A DNA stretch of 64,000 nt from Paraburkholderia azotifigens (lineage in GTDB: Bacteria > Pseudomonadota > Gammaproteobacteria > Burkholderiales > Burkholderiaceae), in NCBI RefSeq assembly GCF_007995085.1, contig NZ_VOQS01000003.1, positions 1,178,001 to 1,242,000 on the forward strand, in the 5' to 3' direction. The position numbers and the translations under genes were made by a program. This document shows, piece after piece, positions 25,546 through 34,448 of this stretch. The notes beneath the pieces were generated by a model. It made no database searches. It was not told where the DNA came from and saw only the letters and a list, made by a program, of their open reading frames with translations. Position 1 is the stretch's first letter. Each line of letters starts with the position of its first letter.

Positions 25546-25575
25546 CTTTCTCTCGACGCCCGGAAGCGCCGCCGC

Positions 25576-25899
25576 TCACGCGACAGCGGCGAACGCCTCT
25601 TCGATCTGTGCGGCGTCCGTCGGCCGCACCACACGCGCCACTTCGACGCCGTCGCGCATGAAGATCAGCGTCGGCCACAGCTTGACCTTGAAAGAGCGCC
25701 CGAGCGGCCGGCCCGGTCCGTCTTCGATCTTCAGATGACGCGTGCCCGGATGCTGGCCGAACGCCTTGCCGATCACGGGCTGCGCGCCCTGGCAGTAGCC
25801 GCACCAGTCGGTGCCGAATTCGACGACGGTCACGCCCGCCATGGCGTCGACATCCGCGCGGCTCGGCGCGGTCTTCGAGTATTGGTTCGCGGTAGTCAT
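25576..25899 (-). CDS. thioredoxin family protein
   Basis: A 107-residue thioredoxin-fold protein with VVEFGTDWCGYCQGAQPVIG, active site C33-G-Y-C36, and the cis-Pro loop LWPTLIFMRDG. The GY dipeptide differs from the GP of classical thioredoxin, suggesting a different redox potential or partner. GGAGAGAT precedes the ATG at 25899. No signal peptide, so cytoplasmic. The aroG gene lies 88 bp downstream on the same strand. Confidence 0.9.
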   Translation of the reverse strand: MTTANQYSKTAPSRADVDAMAGVTVVEFGTDWCGYCQGAQPVIGKAFGQHPGTRHLKIEDGPGRPLGRSFKVKLWPTLIFMRDGVEVARVVRPTDAAQIEEAFAAVA

Positions 25900-25987
25900 A
25901 TCTCTCCATGCGCCGGACAACGCGGCGCGCGCGACTTCATATGCGCCATGTTGCCCGTTATCGAAGAAACGTGCCCTCGGCCTGCTC

Positions 25988-27112
25988 TTACTGGTTGCGC
26001 TGACGGCGCGCGCGGACGGCCTGCGCGAGCGTCTGCAGCGCGGGCTCGGTTTGCGCCCAGCCGATGCACGCGTCGGTGATCGACACCCCGCGAGCAAGCG
26101 GCACGCCCGGCTTCAGATCCTGGCGGCCTGCTTCCAGATGGCTCTCGATCATCACGCCGACGATCCGCTTGTCGCCGCCCGACACCTGGTTAGCCAGATC
26201 CTGCGCGACTTCGATCTGCCGCTCGTGCGACTTGTTCGAGTTGGCGTGCGAGCAGTCGACCATTACCTGTTCGCGCAAGCCGACCTTGCGCAGCGCGGCG
26301 CACGCTTCTTCGACGCCTGCTGCGTCGTAGTTCGGCCCTTTCTTGCCGCCCCGAAGAATGACGTGAGCGTCGTCGTTGCCGCGCGTTTCGAAGATGGCGG
26401 CCATGCCCATCTTGGTCATACCCATGAACGCATGGCTCGCGGCTGCCGCGACGATCGCGTCGGCGGCGATCTGCACGCCGCCGTCCGTGCCGTTCTTGAA
26501 ACCGATCGGGCACGACAGGCCCGACGCGAGCTGCCGATGGCTCTGGCTTTCAGTCGTGCGCGCGCCGATCGCGCCCCACGCGATCAGATCCGCGATGTAC
26601 TGCGGGCTCAGCAGGTCGAGGAATTCGGTGCCCGTCGGCAGCCCGAGGCCGCTGATCTCGAGCAGCAGTTCGCGCGCGCGGCGCAGGCCTTCATTGATGC
26701 GGAAGCTGCCGTCCAGACGCGGATCGTTAATGTAGCCCTTCCAGCCGACCGTCGTACGCGGCTTCTCGAAGTAGACGCGCATCACGATCATCAGGTCGTC
26801 GCGCAAGGCGTCGGCGGCTACTTTCAGCTTGTGCGCGTACTCCATTGCCTGATCGTGGTCGTGAATCGAGCACGGACCCACGACGACAACCAGCCGGTCA
26901 TCGCGATCGTGCAGGATGTCGGCGATCTCGACGCGGCTCTTTTCGACCAGCGACTGCACGCCCGGCGGGCACGGCAATTCGTCGAGCAGCAGCGCGGGCG
27001 AGATCAGCGGGCGCACCGCGCCGATGCGCGTGTCGTCGATGCGCGTGGTGTCCTGGGTGGAATCGGCGACGCCGGCTTCCTGATCGCGTGTGGGGTTGTC
27101 GATGCGGCTCAC
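25988..27112 (-). CDS. aroG: 3-deoxy-7-phosphoheptulonate synthase, class I
   Basis: A 374-residue DAHP synthase, which condenses phosphoenolpyruvate and erythrose 4-phosphate in the first step of the shikimate pathway. Visible blocks are VVVGPCSIHDHDQAMEYAHK, MRVYFEKPRTTVGWKGYIND, GFKNGTDGGVQIAADAI and VMVDCSHANSNKSHERQIEV, containing the metal Cys, His, Glu and Asp ligands of the AroF/G/H type. The feedback class (Phe, Tyr or Trp) cannot be decided from these motifs. The start is GTG at 27112 with GGAG six bases upstream; the frame is open to 27208. The N-terminal arm of about 30 residues is longer than in E. coli AroG. Confidence 0.93.
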   Translation of the reverse strand: MSRIDNPTRDQEAGVADSTQDTTRIDDTRIGAVRPLISPALLLDELPCPPGVQSLVEKSRVEIADILHDRDDRLVVVVGPCSIHDHDQAMEYAHKLKVAADALRDDLMIVMRVYFEKPRTTVGWKGYINDPRLDGSFRINEGLRRARELLLEISGLGLPTGTEFLDLLSPQYIADLIAWGAIGARTTESQSHRQLASGLSCPIGFKNGTDGGVQIAADAIVAAAASHAFMGMTKMGMAAIFETRGNDDAHVILRGGKKGPNYDAAGVEEACAALRKVGLREQVMVDCSHANSNKSHERQIEVAQDLANQVSGGDKRIVGVMIESHLEAGRQDLKPGVPLARGVSITDACIGWAQTEPALQTLAQAVRARRQRNQ

Positions 27113-27197
27113 GGTATTCTCCAGCTCTGCATTGTTTGGGGCGACCACGATTATCGCACTCGCCGCGCGGCAGACGCAGCCGTGAAGGCAGGACGCG

Positions 27198-28298
27198 TCA
27201 CGTGCCATTCGTTCCGTTAGTGCCGTTCATCAGCTGGATCAGGTACGGCTTCCAGACTTCGGGGTGCGCGAGCGTCTGGTGTCCGTACGATTGCGCCGTC
27301 TCCGGCATCTCCACATACCGCCCCTGCGGCACCTTGCCGATCAGCCGCTGCATCACGCCGAGATCGGTAGCGTTGATCAGGTCGTCGGCGAAATTGATGG
27401 CGAACAGACGCCCGCGAATCGCACCGAGATTCGGCTCCGGGTCGTAGTCCCACGACGATTCGAACCAGTACAGCACATCGTTCGGATCGCTTCTCGCAGC
27501 GTCCGTCACGATCGACTCCGTCAACCGGGTCGCCGCCGCGCGGTCGGGCGCCTGTTCCTGCATGCGTGCCGCGTTGCCCGTGATCAGCGTGAAGACGGGC
27601 ATCACGCGTGTCCATTGCGTGGGCGGCGCCGTGTAGTTGCCGTCCTGCCAGCCGGGATCGCTGCGAATCGCGCCGACGATCATCTGCCGCCACAGCCAGT
27701 TGCGCCCCGCCATTGCGATCGGCTGGCTGGCGATCGGCATCAGCGCGTCGGCCATGCCCGGATAGCGCTCGCCCCACATCCACGTCTGCATGCCGCCCAT
27801 CGACGTGCCGAGCACCAGCTTCAGATGCCGCACCCTGAGCCCGTCGACGAGCAGCCTGTGATCCGCTTCGACTACGTCGCCATAGCCGTAGTGCGGAAAC
27901 TTCGTGCGCATGCCGTCGCTCGGCTTGCTCGAGCCGCCGCGACCGAGGCCATCGGGAATCACGATGAAATAGCGCCGCGTGTCGAGCGGCTCGCCCGCGG
28001 CGAACAGTTCCTTGCGCATCAGCGGCGTGAGAAACGCCTTGCCAGTGCCCGTCGTGCCGTGCAGCAGCAGCACCGCGTTCGCGATGTCGCCATGCGCGTC
28101 TCGTTGCGGCGTGCCGAGCGTCACGTAGTGGATGCGCAGTTCGGGAAAGACCGTGCCCTCGGAGAAGCGGAAGTCATGCGCGATGAAATCGGCGGCATGT
28201 TCGGTGGGATCGGATGAATCTGCGGCTGCGCAAGCGTTGGTAAAAACCTGCGCAAGCGCGATGAGTACGGCAAGCCGGGGAAGGATCGAACGAAACAC
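27198..28298 (-). CDS. secreted alpha/beta hydrolase, MetX-like
   Basis: A 366-residue protein with a Sec signal (residues 1-25, cleavage near ACAAADS) and a homoserine-acetyltransferase-like alpha/beta-hydrolase domain. It has VLLLHGTTGTGKAFLTPLM, the nucleophile elbow LGTSMGGMQTW, an Asp in INFADDLINATDL, and a late His in SYGHQTLAHPEVW. The signal peptide rules out cytoplasmic methionine synthesis; it is probably an exported esterase or acyltransferase. The last residues are NGTNGTNGT, a three-fold repeat with synonymous codon differences. The catalytic triad is visible; the substrate is unknown. Confidence 0.85.
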   Translation of the reverse strand: MFRSILPRLAVLIALAQVFTNACAAADSSDPTEHAADFIAHDFRFSEGTVFPELRIHYVTLGTPQRDAHGDIANAVLLLHGTTGTGKAFLTPLMRKELFAAGEPLDTRRYFIVIPDGLGRGGSSKPSDGMRTKFPHYGYGDVVEADHRLLVDGLRVRHLKLVLGTSMGGMQTWMWGERYPGMADALMPIASQPIAMAGRNWLWRQMIVGAIRSDPGWQDGNYTAPPTQWTRVMPVFTLITGNAARMQEQAPDRAAATRLTESIVTDAARSDPNDVLYWFESSWDYDPEPNLGAIRGRLFAINFADDLINATDLGVMQRLIGKVPQGRYVEMPETAQSYGHQTLAHPEVWKPYLIQLMNGTNGTNGT

Positions 28299-28372
28299 GG
28301 TGGGTCTCCGTCAACGTGCACGCGATGGCTTGGGATCGTACACGACGACGGAAATGTGCGTTCGCGCGAGCT

Positions 28373-28909
28373 TCACAGTGCGTCGTAGCGCGCCTTGATC
28401 TTCTCGAAGAGCGTCCAGAACGATGCAGGCGCGCCGCCGTTCAGACGCTCGCTCAGCACGTCGAGATGGCTGTGCCAGCCGGGGCCGACGTCGAGTTGCT
28501 CGTCGCGCCCGGACAGGTTGCGATGCGTGAGCACGAGCTTCACCTGATCGCCCGCTTCCGACAGTTCGAAAGTCACTTCGGAAAGATTGTCCTGAATGCT
28601 GCCCCACGTGAACCCGAGTACGTGAGGCGGCTCGAAGCGTAACAGTCGATGCAGCGATTCGTGTCCGCCCGCGTACTGCCGGTATGGCTCCGGCGGAACT
28701 TCTTGCGTCGCGGACAGCCGCGAGTGATCGAAATGCATCATGAAGTCGCCGCCCGTCAGCGGCGGCATCGCGCCGGATGCGAGCCACTGGCTGCGCTTGT
28801 CGGATTCCGTCAGATACGCCCACACGCGCTCGATCGGGCCGGGCAGCAGGCGTTCGAAGCGCACGGTCTGCGTGCCGTCGAAAACGCCGGGTGCTTCGTT
28901 CATATTCAT
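28373..28909 (-). CDS. SRPBCC family protein (AHSA1-like)
   Basis: A 178-residue START-fold protein: VRFERLLPGPIERVWAYLTE, then SDKRSQWLASGAM, and a C-terminal GWHSHLDVLSERLNG helix. It belongs to the same broad family as the protein at 18668-19132 but is not a close copy. The start at 28909 has GGGAGAAACACG upstream. Such proteins are often paired with an ArsR regulator, which is not seen here. It is followed by a 75-bp gap to the MetX-like gene on the same strand. Confidence 0.87.
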   Translation of the reverse strand: MNMNEAPGVFDGTQTVRFERLLPGPIERVWAYLTESDKRSQWLASGAMPPLTGGDFMMHFDHSRLSATQEVPPEPYRQYAGGHESLHRLLRFEPPHVLGFTWGSIQDNLSEVTFELSEAGDQVKLVLTHRNLSGRDEQLDVGPGWHSHLDVLSERLNGGAPASFWTLFEKIKARYDAL

Positions 28910-28937
28910 CGTGTTTCTCCCTGTAGATTGCGTCGCT

Positions 28938-30407
28938 TCAGTTGCCTCGAATCAGAGAACGGATCGCCGTGCCGAGTTCCGCGATCAGCCGGTCGGCCTT
29001 GTCGGGACGCACGCCCGCGTAGCCGAGCATGAAGCCGTTGAAGCGTTCGGCGTCTTCGCCCTCATGGCAATACGTGCTCAACGGCGAAACCGCAATGCCC
29101 TGCTCGCGCAGCGCGAAGCTCACATCGCGGTCCTGCAGTGGCGCATCGAGACGCATCGTCAGATGCATGCCGCTGCCGTCGGACGAAACCGTCACGAGGT
29201 CGTTCATGTGCGTGTAGATCGCGCTGACCATCGCTTCGCGCCGCTGCTGATAGATACGGCGCATGCGCCGCAAGTGGCGCGCGTATTTGCCGCTTTCGAT
29301 GAAGTCGGCGAGCGCAACCTGATCCGCGACGCGCCCTTGCCGCGACATCTCGCCGATCACGCCGCCGATTTCCGGCGCGAGGCTCGCGGGAACGATCATG
29401 AAGCCGATGCGCAGCGCGGGGAACATCGTCTTGCTGAAGGTGCCGAGATAGACGACGGGCGCGGCGTCGCGCAGCCCTTGCACCGATGGCAGCGGAGGGC
29501 CGCTGTGGCGCAGCTCGCTGTCGTAGTCGTCTTCGATGATCCATGCGCCGCGCTCGACGATGCTGTCGATGATCGACCAGCGCCGCTCCAGGCCCAGCAC
29601 GCTGCCGAGCGGATACTGATGCGACGGCGTGATGTAGACGAGGCGCGGCGGCGTGCGCTGCCAGTGCTGTTCGGTGGGCGCGAGGCCGGCGGCGTCGACG
29701 GGAATCGGCACGATGTTCAGTCCCGCCGACTGGAACGCGATTCTCGCGCCTTGATAGCCGGGATTTTCGAGCCATGCGGTATCGCCGGGATCGGCGAGCA
29801 TGCGCGCGCACAGGTCGAGACTCGTATGCGTGCCCGACGTGATGAACACCTGCTCCGCCGTGCAGCGCACGCCGCGCGACACGCGCACGTATTCGGTCAC
29901 TGCGCGCCGGAGCGACGGATGACCCGCGTGATAACCGTAGCCGAGATCGCGGGCATCGACGGAGCGCCATGCGCGTTCCATCGATGCGCGCCATTGCGCA
30001 ACGGGAAATTCGTCGAGCGCGGGCACACCTGCCTGAAACGGCGATTGCGTGCCGCGCGCGCCGCGCTCGCGCGGCAATCCGGCGACCCGCCGCGACAGCG
30101 CGCTGACGGGCGTGGTGCTCGCGGCTTCCGCACTCGCGGCAGGCAGCGCGACACAACTGACGATCGAGCCGTGACGGCTCGCCGCGATGAAGCCTTCTTC
30201 GGCGAGCCGTTCATACGCGTACAGCACCGAGTTGCGCGCGATGCCGAGTTGCTCGGCGAGCGCACGCGTCGGCACAAGCTGACTGCCGTGGCGAATGTCG
30301 CCGTTCAGGATGGCGTGGCGCAGGCTTTCGTAAAGCAGCGATTGCTGCGTGAGCTTACGTTCCGCCGACTGGCTCGCGAAGCTCGACATCAACAGCCCGT
30401 AGTCCAA
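28938..30407 (-). CDS. MocR/PdxR-type regulator (GntR-HTH plus aminotransferase)
   Basis: A 489-residue fusion. The N-terminal GntR winged helix is at about 18-85 (LLYESLRHAILNGDIRHGSQ, LVPTRALAEQLGIARNSVLY). A fold-type I aminotransferase domain follows (EQVFITSGTHTSLDLCARML; WIIEDDYDSELRHSGPPLPS; YLGTFSKTMFPALRIGFMIV), where the Lys in FSKTM is the PLP-binding residue. These proteins use PLP as effector and commonly control an adjacent divergent gene. The start is a TTG at 30407, backed by GGAG eight bases away; an ATG at 30389 is the alternative. It is divergent from the GNAT gene. Confidence 0.9.
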   Translation of the reverse strand: MDYGLLMSSFASQSAERKLTQQSLLYESLRHAILNGDIRHGSQLVPTRALAEQLGIARNSVLYAYERLAEEGFIAASRHGSIVSCVALPAASAEAASTTPVSALSRRVAGLPRERGARGTQSPFQAGVPALDEFPVAQWRASMERAWRSVDARDLGYGYHAGHPSLRRAVTEYVRVSRGVRCTAEQVFITSGTHTSLDLCARMLADPGDTAWLENPGYQGARIAFQSAGLNIVPIPVDAAGLAPTEQHWQRTPPRLVYITPSHQYPLGSVLGLERRWSIIDSIVERGAWIIEDDYDSELRHSGPPLPSVQGLRDAAPVVYLGTFSKTMFPALRIGFMIVPASLAPEIGGVIGEMSRQGRVADQVALADFIESGKYARHLRRMRRIYQQRREAMVSAIYTHMNDLVTVSSDGSGMHLTMRLDAPLQDRDVSFALREQGIAVSPLSTYCHEGEDAERFNGFMLGYAGVRPDKADRLIAELGTAIRSLIRGN

Positions 30408-30412
30408 TTGCG

Positions 30413-30456
30413 TGGCTCCAGATTTTGCATTCGACGTGGAGCTAACAATGGTGCCA
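30413..30456. promoter_or_regulatory. possible MocR operator pair
   Basis: TGGCTCCA (30413-30420) and TGGTGCCA (30449-30456) are two TGGnnCCA palindromes 36 bp apart, between the divergent MocR and GNAT genes. The first also forms an inverted repeat with tggagc at 30437-30442 and covers the MocR ribosome-binding site. MocR-type regulators usually bind repeated sites in such gaps; assignment is inference. Confidence 0.3.
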
Positions 30457-30509
30457 CAGAAATTCTATGCTTCGACGATACCTGTCGATATAAGCAAGGA
30501 GCGCAAGCC

Positions 30510-30974
30510 GTGACCGAAGCCATCAAGATCCGCCCCGTCGTTCCCGCCGACTACGAAGCATGGCTGCCGCTATGGGACGGCTACAACCGCTTTTATGGCC
30601 GCTTCGACGATACGGCGCTGCCGCGCGACATCACGCAGCTCACGTGGGCGCGTTTCTTCGACGGACTCGAGCCGATGCACGCGATGGTGGCCGAACGCGC
30701 GGACGGCAAGCTGGTGGGCCTCGTGCATTATCTGTATCACCGCAGCACGTTGATGATGGGTCCGACGTGCTATCTGCACGATCTGTTCACGCTGGATTCC
30801 GAGCGCGGCAAAGGCGTGGGCCGCGCATTGATCGAAGCCGTCTATGCAGCGGCGAAGGCCGCGCACGCCGAGCGCGTGTACTGGCTCACGCACGAAAGCA
30901 ATCGCACGGCCATGCAGCTCTATGACAAGGTTGCGGATCTGTCGGGCTTCGTCGTGTATCGCAAGCCGCTTTAG
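30510..30974 (+). CDS. GNAT family N-acetyltransferase
   Basis: A 154-residue GNAT protein: AIKIRPVVPADYEAWLPLWD, CYLHDLFTLDSERGKGVGRA (acetyl-CoA binding, R/QxxGxG/A form) and VYWLTHESNRTAMQLYDKVA. The start is GTG at 30510 with AAGGAG nine bases upstream. The same frame is open for more than 1.7 kb upstream, but that part is antisense to the MocR gene and is not coding. The divergent MocR-type regulator suggests that expression responds to PLP. The substrate is an amine of unknown identity. Confidence 0.88.
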   Translation: MTEAIKIRPVVPADYEAWLPLWDGYNRFYGRFDDTALPRDITQLTWARFFDGLEPMHAMVAERADGKLVGLVHYLYHRSTLMMGPTCYLHDLFTLDSERGKGVGRALIEAVYAAAKAAHAERVYWLTHESNRTAMQLYDKVADLSGFVVYRKPL

Positions 30975-31552
30975 GCGAGATCCTTGATCAGCGACTGGCG
31001 CACGTCGTCGGGAATCGCCTGCACGTCGACCGGATAGTTCGGATGATCGCAACCGATCAGCAAGGCCGCGCCGTCGCGCAGGCGCGTCTTTATCGCAGGC
31101 GTCAGTTCGAAACGCACGAAATGCACGGCTGAAGTCTTTTCGTTGTTCTCGCGTTCGAGGTCTTCGTCGGCGATGGCATAAACGGGTTCTTCGCCGTCCA
31201 CCTTCATGAACACGCTGTCTTCGACGCCGATCAGACGCGCCAGCGCGGCGCGCCGCTCCACTTCGTTCTCGTACTCGATCTGCATCGTCGCCTTGAAGTT
31301 GCTGCCGTCCGGCACGAGCGGCAGATACGCTTCGAGCTCGCCCTGTATGCCGTCTTCGTCGAAGATCTTCTCGATGTGCAGCATCTCCTGGATCTGATAG
31401 CGGATCGTCAGCTCGTCTTCGAACAGGAACGTCAGGTGATTGCCGAGCCTGACGATGCGGCGCTTCTTGTGCTCGATGACCTGCTCGCGCATCGTCTTGC
31501 GCGTCTTCGCATAGTTTTCCAGCGACAGCAGGGAGTTCCTCGCGATGCTCAT
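30971..31552 (-). CDS. DUF3501 family protein
   Basis: A 193-residue protein of the DUF3501 family, function unknown. It is mostly charged and soluble (RKTMREQVIEHKKRRIVRLG, TIRYQIQEMLHIEKIFDEDG, FVRFELTPAIKTRLRDGAAL). GAGGACAAG precedes the ATG at 31552. It is the last gene of the run rubrerythrin, Fe-S protein, DUF3501, with 25 bp to the Fe-S gene; this association is conserved as far as I recall. Its stop overlaps the convergent GNAT stop by 4 bp. Confidence 0.88.
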   Translation of the reverse strand: MSIARNSLLSLENYAKTRKTMREQVIEHKKRRIVRLGNHLTFLFEDELTIRYQIQEMLHIEKIFDEDGIQGELEAYLPLVPDGSNFKATMQIEYENEVERRAALARLIGVEDSVFMKVDGEEPVYAIADEDLERENNEKTSAVHFVRFELTPAIKTRLRDGAALLIGCDHPNYPVDVQAIPDDVRQSLIKDLA

Positions 31553-31577
31553 TCTTGTCCTCGCAGAAGATTGAAGA

Positions 31578-32915
31578 TCAAAGGCCGTACGCCTTGCGCA
31601 ACAGCGTCAGCGGATGTGCGAGCTGTGTTTTCGGCAAGCTGTTTTCGTCGAAGCCCTGTTCGATATGATGCCCCGCGAGCTGGCAATCCGACGAGATGTA
31701 ATCGGGCTGCGGCTGCGCCATTGCCTTGAAGACGGGCGTGCCGATCTTCATCGCCATCGCGTGAAATTCCTTCTTCACGCCGAACGTGCCCGCGTGACCC
31801 GAACAGCGCTCGACCACAGTCACCTGCGTGTCGGGTACGAGCGCGAACGTCTCCGACGTCTTGCGGCCGATGTTCTGCACGCGCGCATGACACGGCACGT
31901 GATACGACACCTTGCCGAGCGGCGTATTGAAGTCGGTCTTCAGCAGACCGTCGCGATGACGCGCGACGAAGTATTCGAACGGATCCCAGAATGCTTCGCT
32001 GACGGCGCGCGCGTCGGCGTCGTCGGGAAACATCAGCGGCAGTTCGTGCTTGTACATCAGCACGCAACTCGGAATCGCGCCGATGATCGCGTAGCCGTCG
32101 CGCGCATAACGTGCGAGCACCGGCATGTTCTTCTCTTTCTTCGCAGCGACGCCGTCGAGATTGCCTTGCTCCAGCAGCGGCATGCCGCAACACGCTTCGC
32201 TCGATACGAGTTCGTATGGAATGTCGTTGTGCGCGAGCACGGCGAGCAGATCATGGCCGATGCCCGGTTCGTTGAAGTTCACGTAGCAGGTGGCATAGAT
32301 CGCGACCTTGCCGGGCGTGCGCTCGCCGTCCTTCGCCTGCGCTTGCGGCGATTTCTTCGCGGCGCTGCGGAACTTGCGCGCCGCGAAATCGGGCAGCCAC
32401 GCGTTCTTGTCGACGCCGAGCGCCTTTTCCATCAGGTCGCGCGCCGCGCCCGTGTGATTCACCGCGTTGACCGTCTGCGTGACGATGGGAATGCCCGCGA
32501 ACGTGCCGAGCGCGTCGGTGTTCGACAGGAACTTGTCACGCAGACCGACTTCGCCGCGCTTGTATGCGGCTGCCTTCGCGCGCAGCATCAGATGCGGAAA
32601 ATCCACGTTCCAGTGATGCGGCGGCACATACGGGCACTTCGTCATGTAGCACAGGTCGCACAGATAGCATTGATCGACCACGGCGCCGAACTTCGTCTTG
32701 TCGACTTCATGCGCCTCGCCTGTGTCTGTTTCGTCGACCAGATCGAATAGCGTCGGGAATGCGCCGCACAGCGACACGCAACGCCTGCATCCGGCGCAGA
32801 TGTCGAATACGCGCGTCAACTCCTGATCGATCGCATCCTGATCGTAGAAAGCGTCCGATTGCCAGTCGAGCGGATGGCGAATCGGCGCCTCGAGGCTGCC
32901 TTCCTTGTGAGGCAT
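31578..32915 (-). CDS. (Fe-S)-binding oxidoreductase, GlpC/HdrD-like
   Basis: A 445-residue protein with two [4Fe-4S] ferredoxin motifs near the N-terminus (CAGCRRCVSLCGAFP and CYLCDLCYMTKCPYVPP) and two CCG-type domains further on (SSEACCGMPLLEQGN; VERCSGHAGTFGVKK, in which one Cys of the canonical pair is replaced by Ser). This is the build of GlpC and HdrD/B subunits that pass electrons to or from thiols or quinones. GGAGACTCGCGTC precedes the ATG at 32915; the frame is open to 32978. With rubrerythrin upstream it could supply electrons for peroxide reduction; that is inference. Confidence 0.9.
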   Translation of the reverse strand: MPHKEGSLEAPIRHPLDWQSDAFYDQDAIDQELTRVFDICAGCRRCVSLCGAFPTLFDLVDETDTGEAHEVDKTKFGAVVDQCYLCDLCYMTKCPYVPPHHWNVDFPHLMLRAKAAAYKRGEVGLRDKFLSNTDALGTFAGIPIVTQTVNAVNHTGAARDLMEKALGVDKNAWLPDFAARKFRSAAKKSPQAQAKDGERTPGKVAIYATCYVNFNEPGIGHDLLAVLAHNDIPYELVSSEACCGMPLLEQGNLDGVAAKKEKNMPVLARYARDGYAIIGAIPSCVLMYKHELPLMFPDDADARAVSEAFWDPFEYFVARHRDGLLKTDFNTPLGKVSYHVPCHARVQNIGRKTSETFALVPDTQVTVVERCSGHAGTFGVKKEFHAMAMKIGTPVFKAMAQPQPDYISSDCQLAGHHIEQGFDENSLPKTQLAHPLTLLRKAYGL

Positions 32916-33155
32916 GACGCGAGTCTCCTGTGTCGACGTGGAGCACGCGCTTCGGCGCGTTGTTCCCGTCGGATGCAACGTGGTTGCGGGGCTTGTTATA
33001 TGCGCGTCGGTTCTTTGTATGCCGGTGAAACACGCGCTATGGCACGCGCGAAATCGACGATCGTCTCGCTTGATCTCGCGTCAGTTCTCGCGCCCGTGCC
33101 ATGCCGCCGCGCTCCGTCTGCGGACCAGGCCTGCTGCAGACGGATTGCGACAGTT

Positions 33156-33177
33156 GCGCCGGCTGCTCAGCCGGCGC
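33156..33177 (-). terminator. hairpin after rubrerythrin
   Basis: gcgccggct / agccggcgc forms a 9-bp perfect stem with a four-base loop 7 bp beyond the rubrerythrin stop on the minus strand, without a clear T-run. It might separate or attenuate transcription into the Fe-S gene. Confidence 0.45.
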
Positions 33178-33183
33178 TCCAAC

Positions 33184-33606
33184 TCAATCGACCAGTGCCT
33201 CCAGCGCCTTCGTATAACGATTCGCGTGGCTGCGCTCCGCCTTCGCCAGCGTTTCGAACCAGTTCGCGATTTCGTCGAAGCCCTCATCGCGCGCCGTCTT
33301 GGCCATGCCGGGATACATGTCGGTGTATTCGTGCGTTTCGCCCGCGATGGCCGCCTGCAGGTTCTGACGCGACGAACCGAACGGCAATCCCGTTGCCGGA
33401 TCGCCCACGACTTCGAGATACTCGAGGTGGCCATGCGCGTGGCCCGTCTCGCCTTCCGCCGTCGAACGGAATAGCGCCGCGACGTCGTTCTGTCCCTCGA
33501 CATCGGCCTTGGCCGCGAAATACAGATAGCGGCGGTTAGCCTGCGATTCGCCCGCGAATGCGGCCTTCAGATTCTCCTCCGTCTTCGAACCCTTGAGTTG
33601 CGACAT
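33184..33606 (-). CDS. rubrerythrin (diiron domain only)
   Basis: A 140-residue four-helix diiron protein: [20 protein letters not shown] and [20 protein letters not shown] in the first half, [20 protein letters not shown] and [20 protein letters not shown] in the second, giving the Glu and ExxH ligands of the site. The protein has no Cys at all, so the C-terminal rubredoxin domain of classical rubrerythrin is missing and an outside electron donor is needed. GGAGGCTCAG precedes the ATG at 33606. The family reduces hydrogen peroxide. The downstream Fe-S protein gene, 268 bp away, is the natural donor candidate. Confidence 0.92.
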   Translation of the reverse strand: MSQLKGSKTEENLKAAFAGESQANRRYLYFAAKADVEGQNDVAALFRSTAEGETGHAHGHLEYLEVVGDPATGLPFGSSRQNLQAAIAGETHEYTDMYPGMAKTARDEGFDEIANWFETLAKAERSHANRYTKALEALVD

Positions 33607-33842
33607 CTGAGCCTCCATCCAAAGCCTGTATGTGGGAGCGCGCGTTTTTCGCGTTTCTGATGGGCAAAGACCGGCCAGACGCGCGCACCTGAGCCGTGCC
33701 TTAAATCTAGGAGGTCGGCGATACGTTCCCAATTGGGTTTTTCAATCTTCCCGATAGTCGTTTGCCGGTTGGCCTTGCATAACGGTCGGTCCGAAGTAGA
33801 CTGAGGAAGCGCACATACTTAATTTCTTCGGGGGAATTCTGC

Positions 33843-34202
33843 ATGCGGCTCACGATACTGATCAACGGTTCGGACCCCACCGTCAATCACGACTACGCCG
33901 TGCTCTGGCTCGACACCGACGAAGGTCGATGGTCGAGAGAAGCACATGATGGGATCGACCTGCCCCCCTGGGGCGAACTTCATGACGAGGACGGCGTCAC
34001 CAAACTCTGCGCACCAAGCGCGGACGCACCTTTATGCACGTTGAATGGCTTGCACGTCGACCCGCGGCAACGGGTCAGTTCAGTACAAGGCAGCGCGGCG
34101 TGGTCGTCGGACCGCACGCACGCGCTGATGAGCGGCTACTGGCGCCTGCAGGCCGTCGACCGCTTGCCCGTTCACGCCGAACACAGCGTATTCGGACGCT
34201 GA
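33843..34202 (+). CDS. hypothetical protein, 119 residues
   Basis: A soluble 119-residue protein (MRLTILINGSDPTVNHDYAV, WREAHD-type acidic stretch, CTLNGLHVDPRQRVSSVQGS). GGGGGAATTCTGC lies upstream of the ATG. It has no signal peptide or membrane segment and no motif I recognise. It stands alone between the divergent rubrerythrin gene and the nuclease gene. Coding character is reasonable from codon use and start context. Confidence 0.6.
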   Translation: MRLTILINGSDPTVNHDYAVLWLDTDEGRWSREAHDGIDLPPWGELHDEDGVTKLCAPSADAPLCTLNGLHVDPRQRVSSVQGSAAWSSDRTHALMSGYWRLQAVDRLPVHAEHSVFGR

Positions 34203-34448
34203 TCGAACCTCCACTCGCATCCGAAGAAGCCCGCCCCGCCTATCCCCCTCGCGGGCGCGGGCCATCGTCCCAACCTTCGCTCGTACGCTCTTGCGTATAA
34301 ATTGCCACGCGCGCCGCAATGCGTCATGACGCTTTTGCCGATCCCCGCTTCCACGCTTGCGCGCCTCGCACGTAACGCGATGTAAGCCCTTGCGTTGCGC
34401 ATAGGTCGCGCGGCTATACTTGCGGCCCCTCATTCGTTTTTCCGATCT

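Noticed and set aside
18668..28909. The two SRPBCC genes as a duplicated pair
   Set aside because: The proteins (18668-19132 and 28373-28909) share only the general fold; alignment by eye shows no recent common copy.
28740..30509. Upstream extension of the GNAT frame
   Set aside because: The frame is open for 590 codons but is antisense to the MocR gene. GTG at 30510 with its own ribosome site is the real start.
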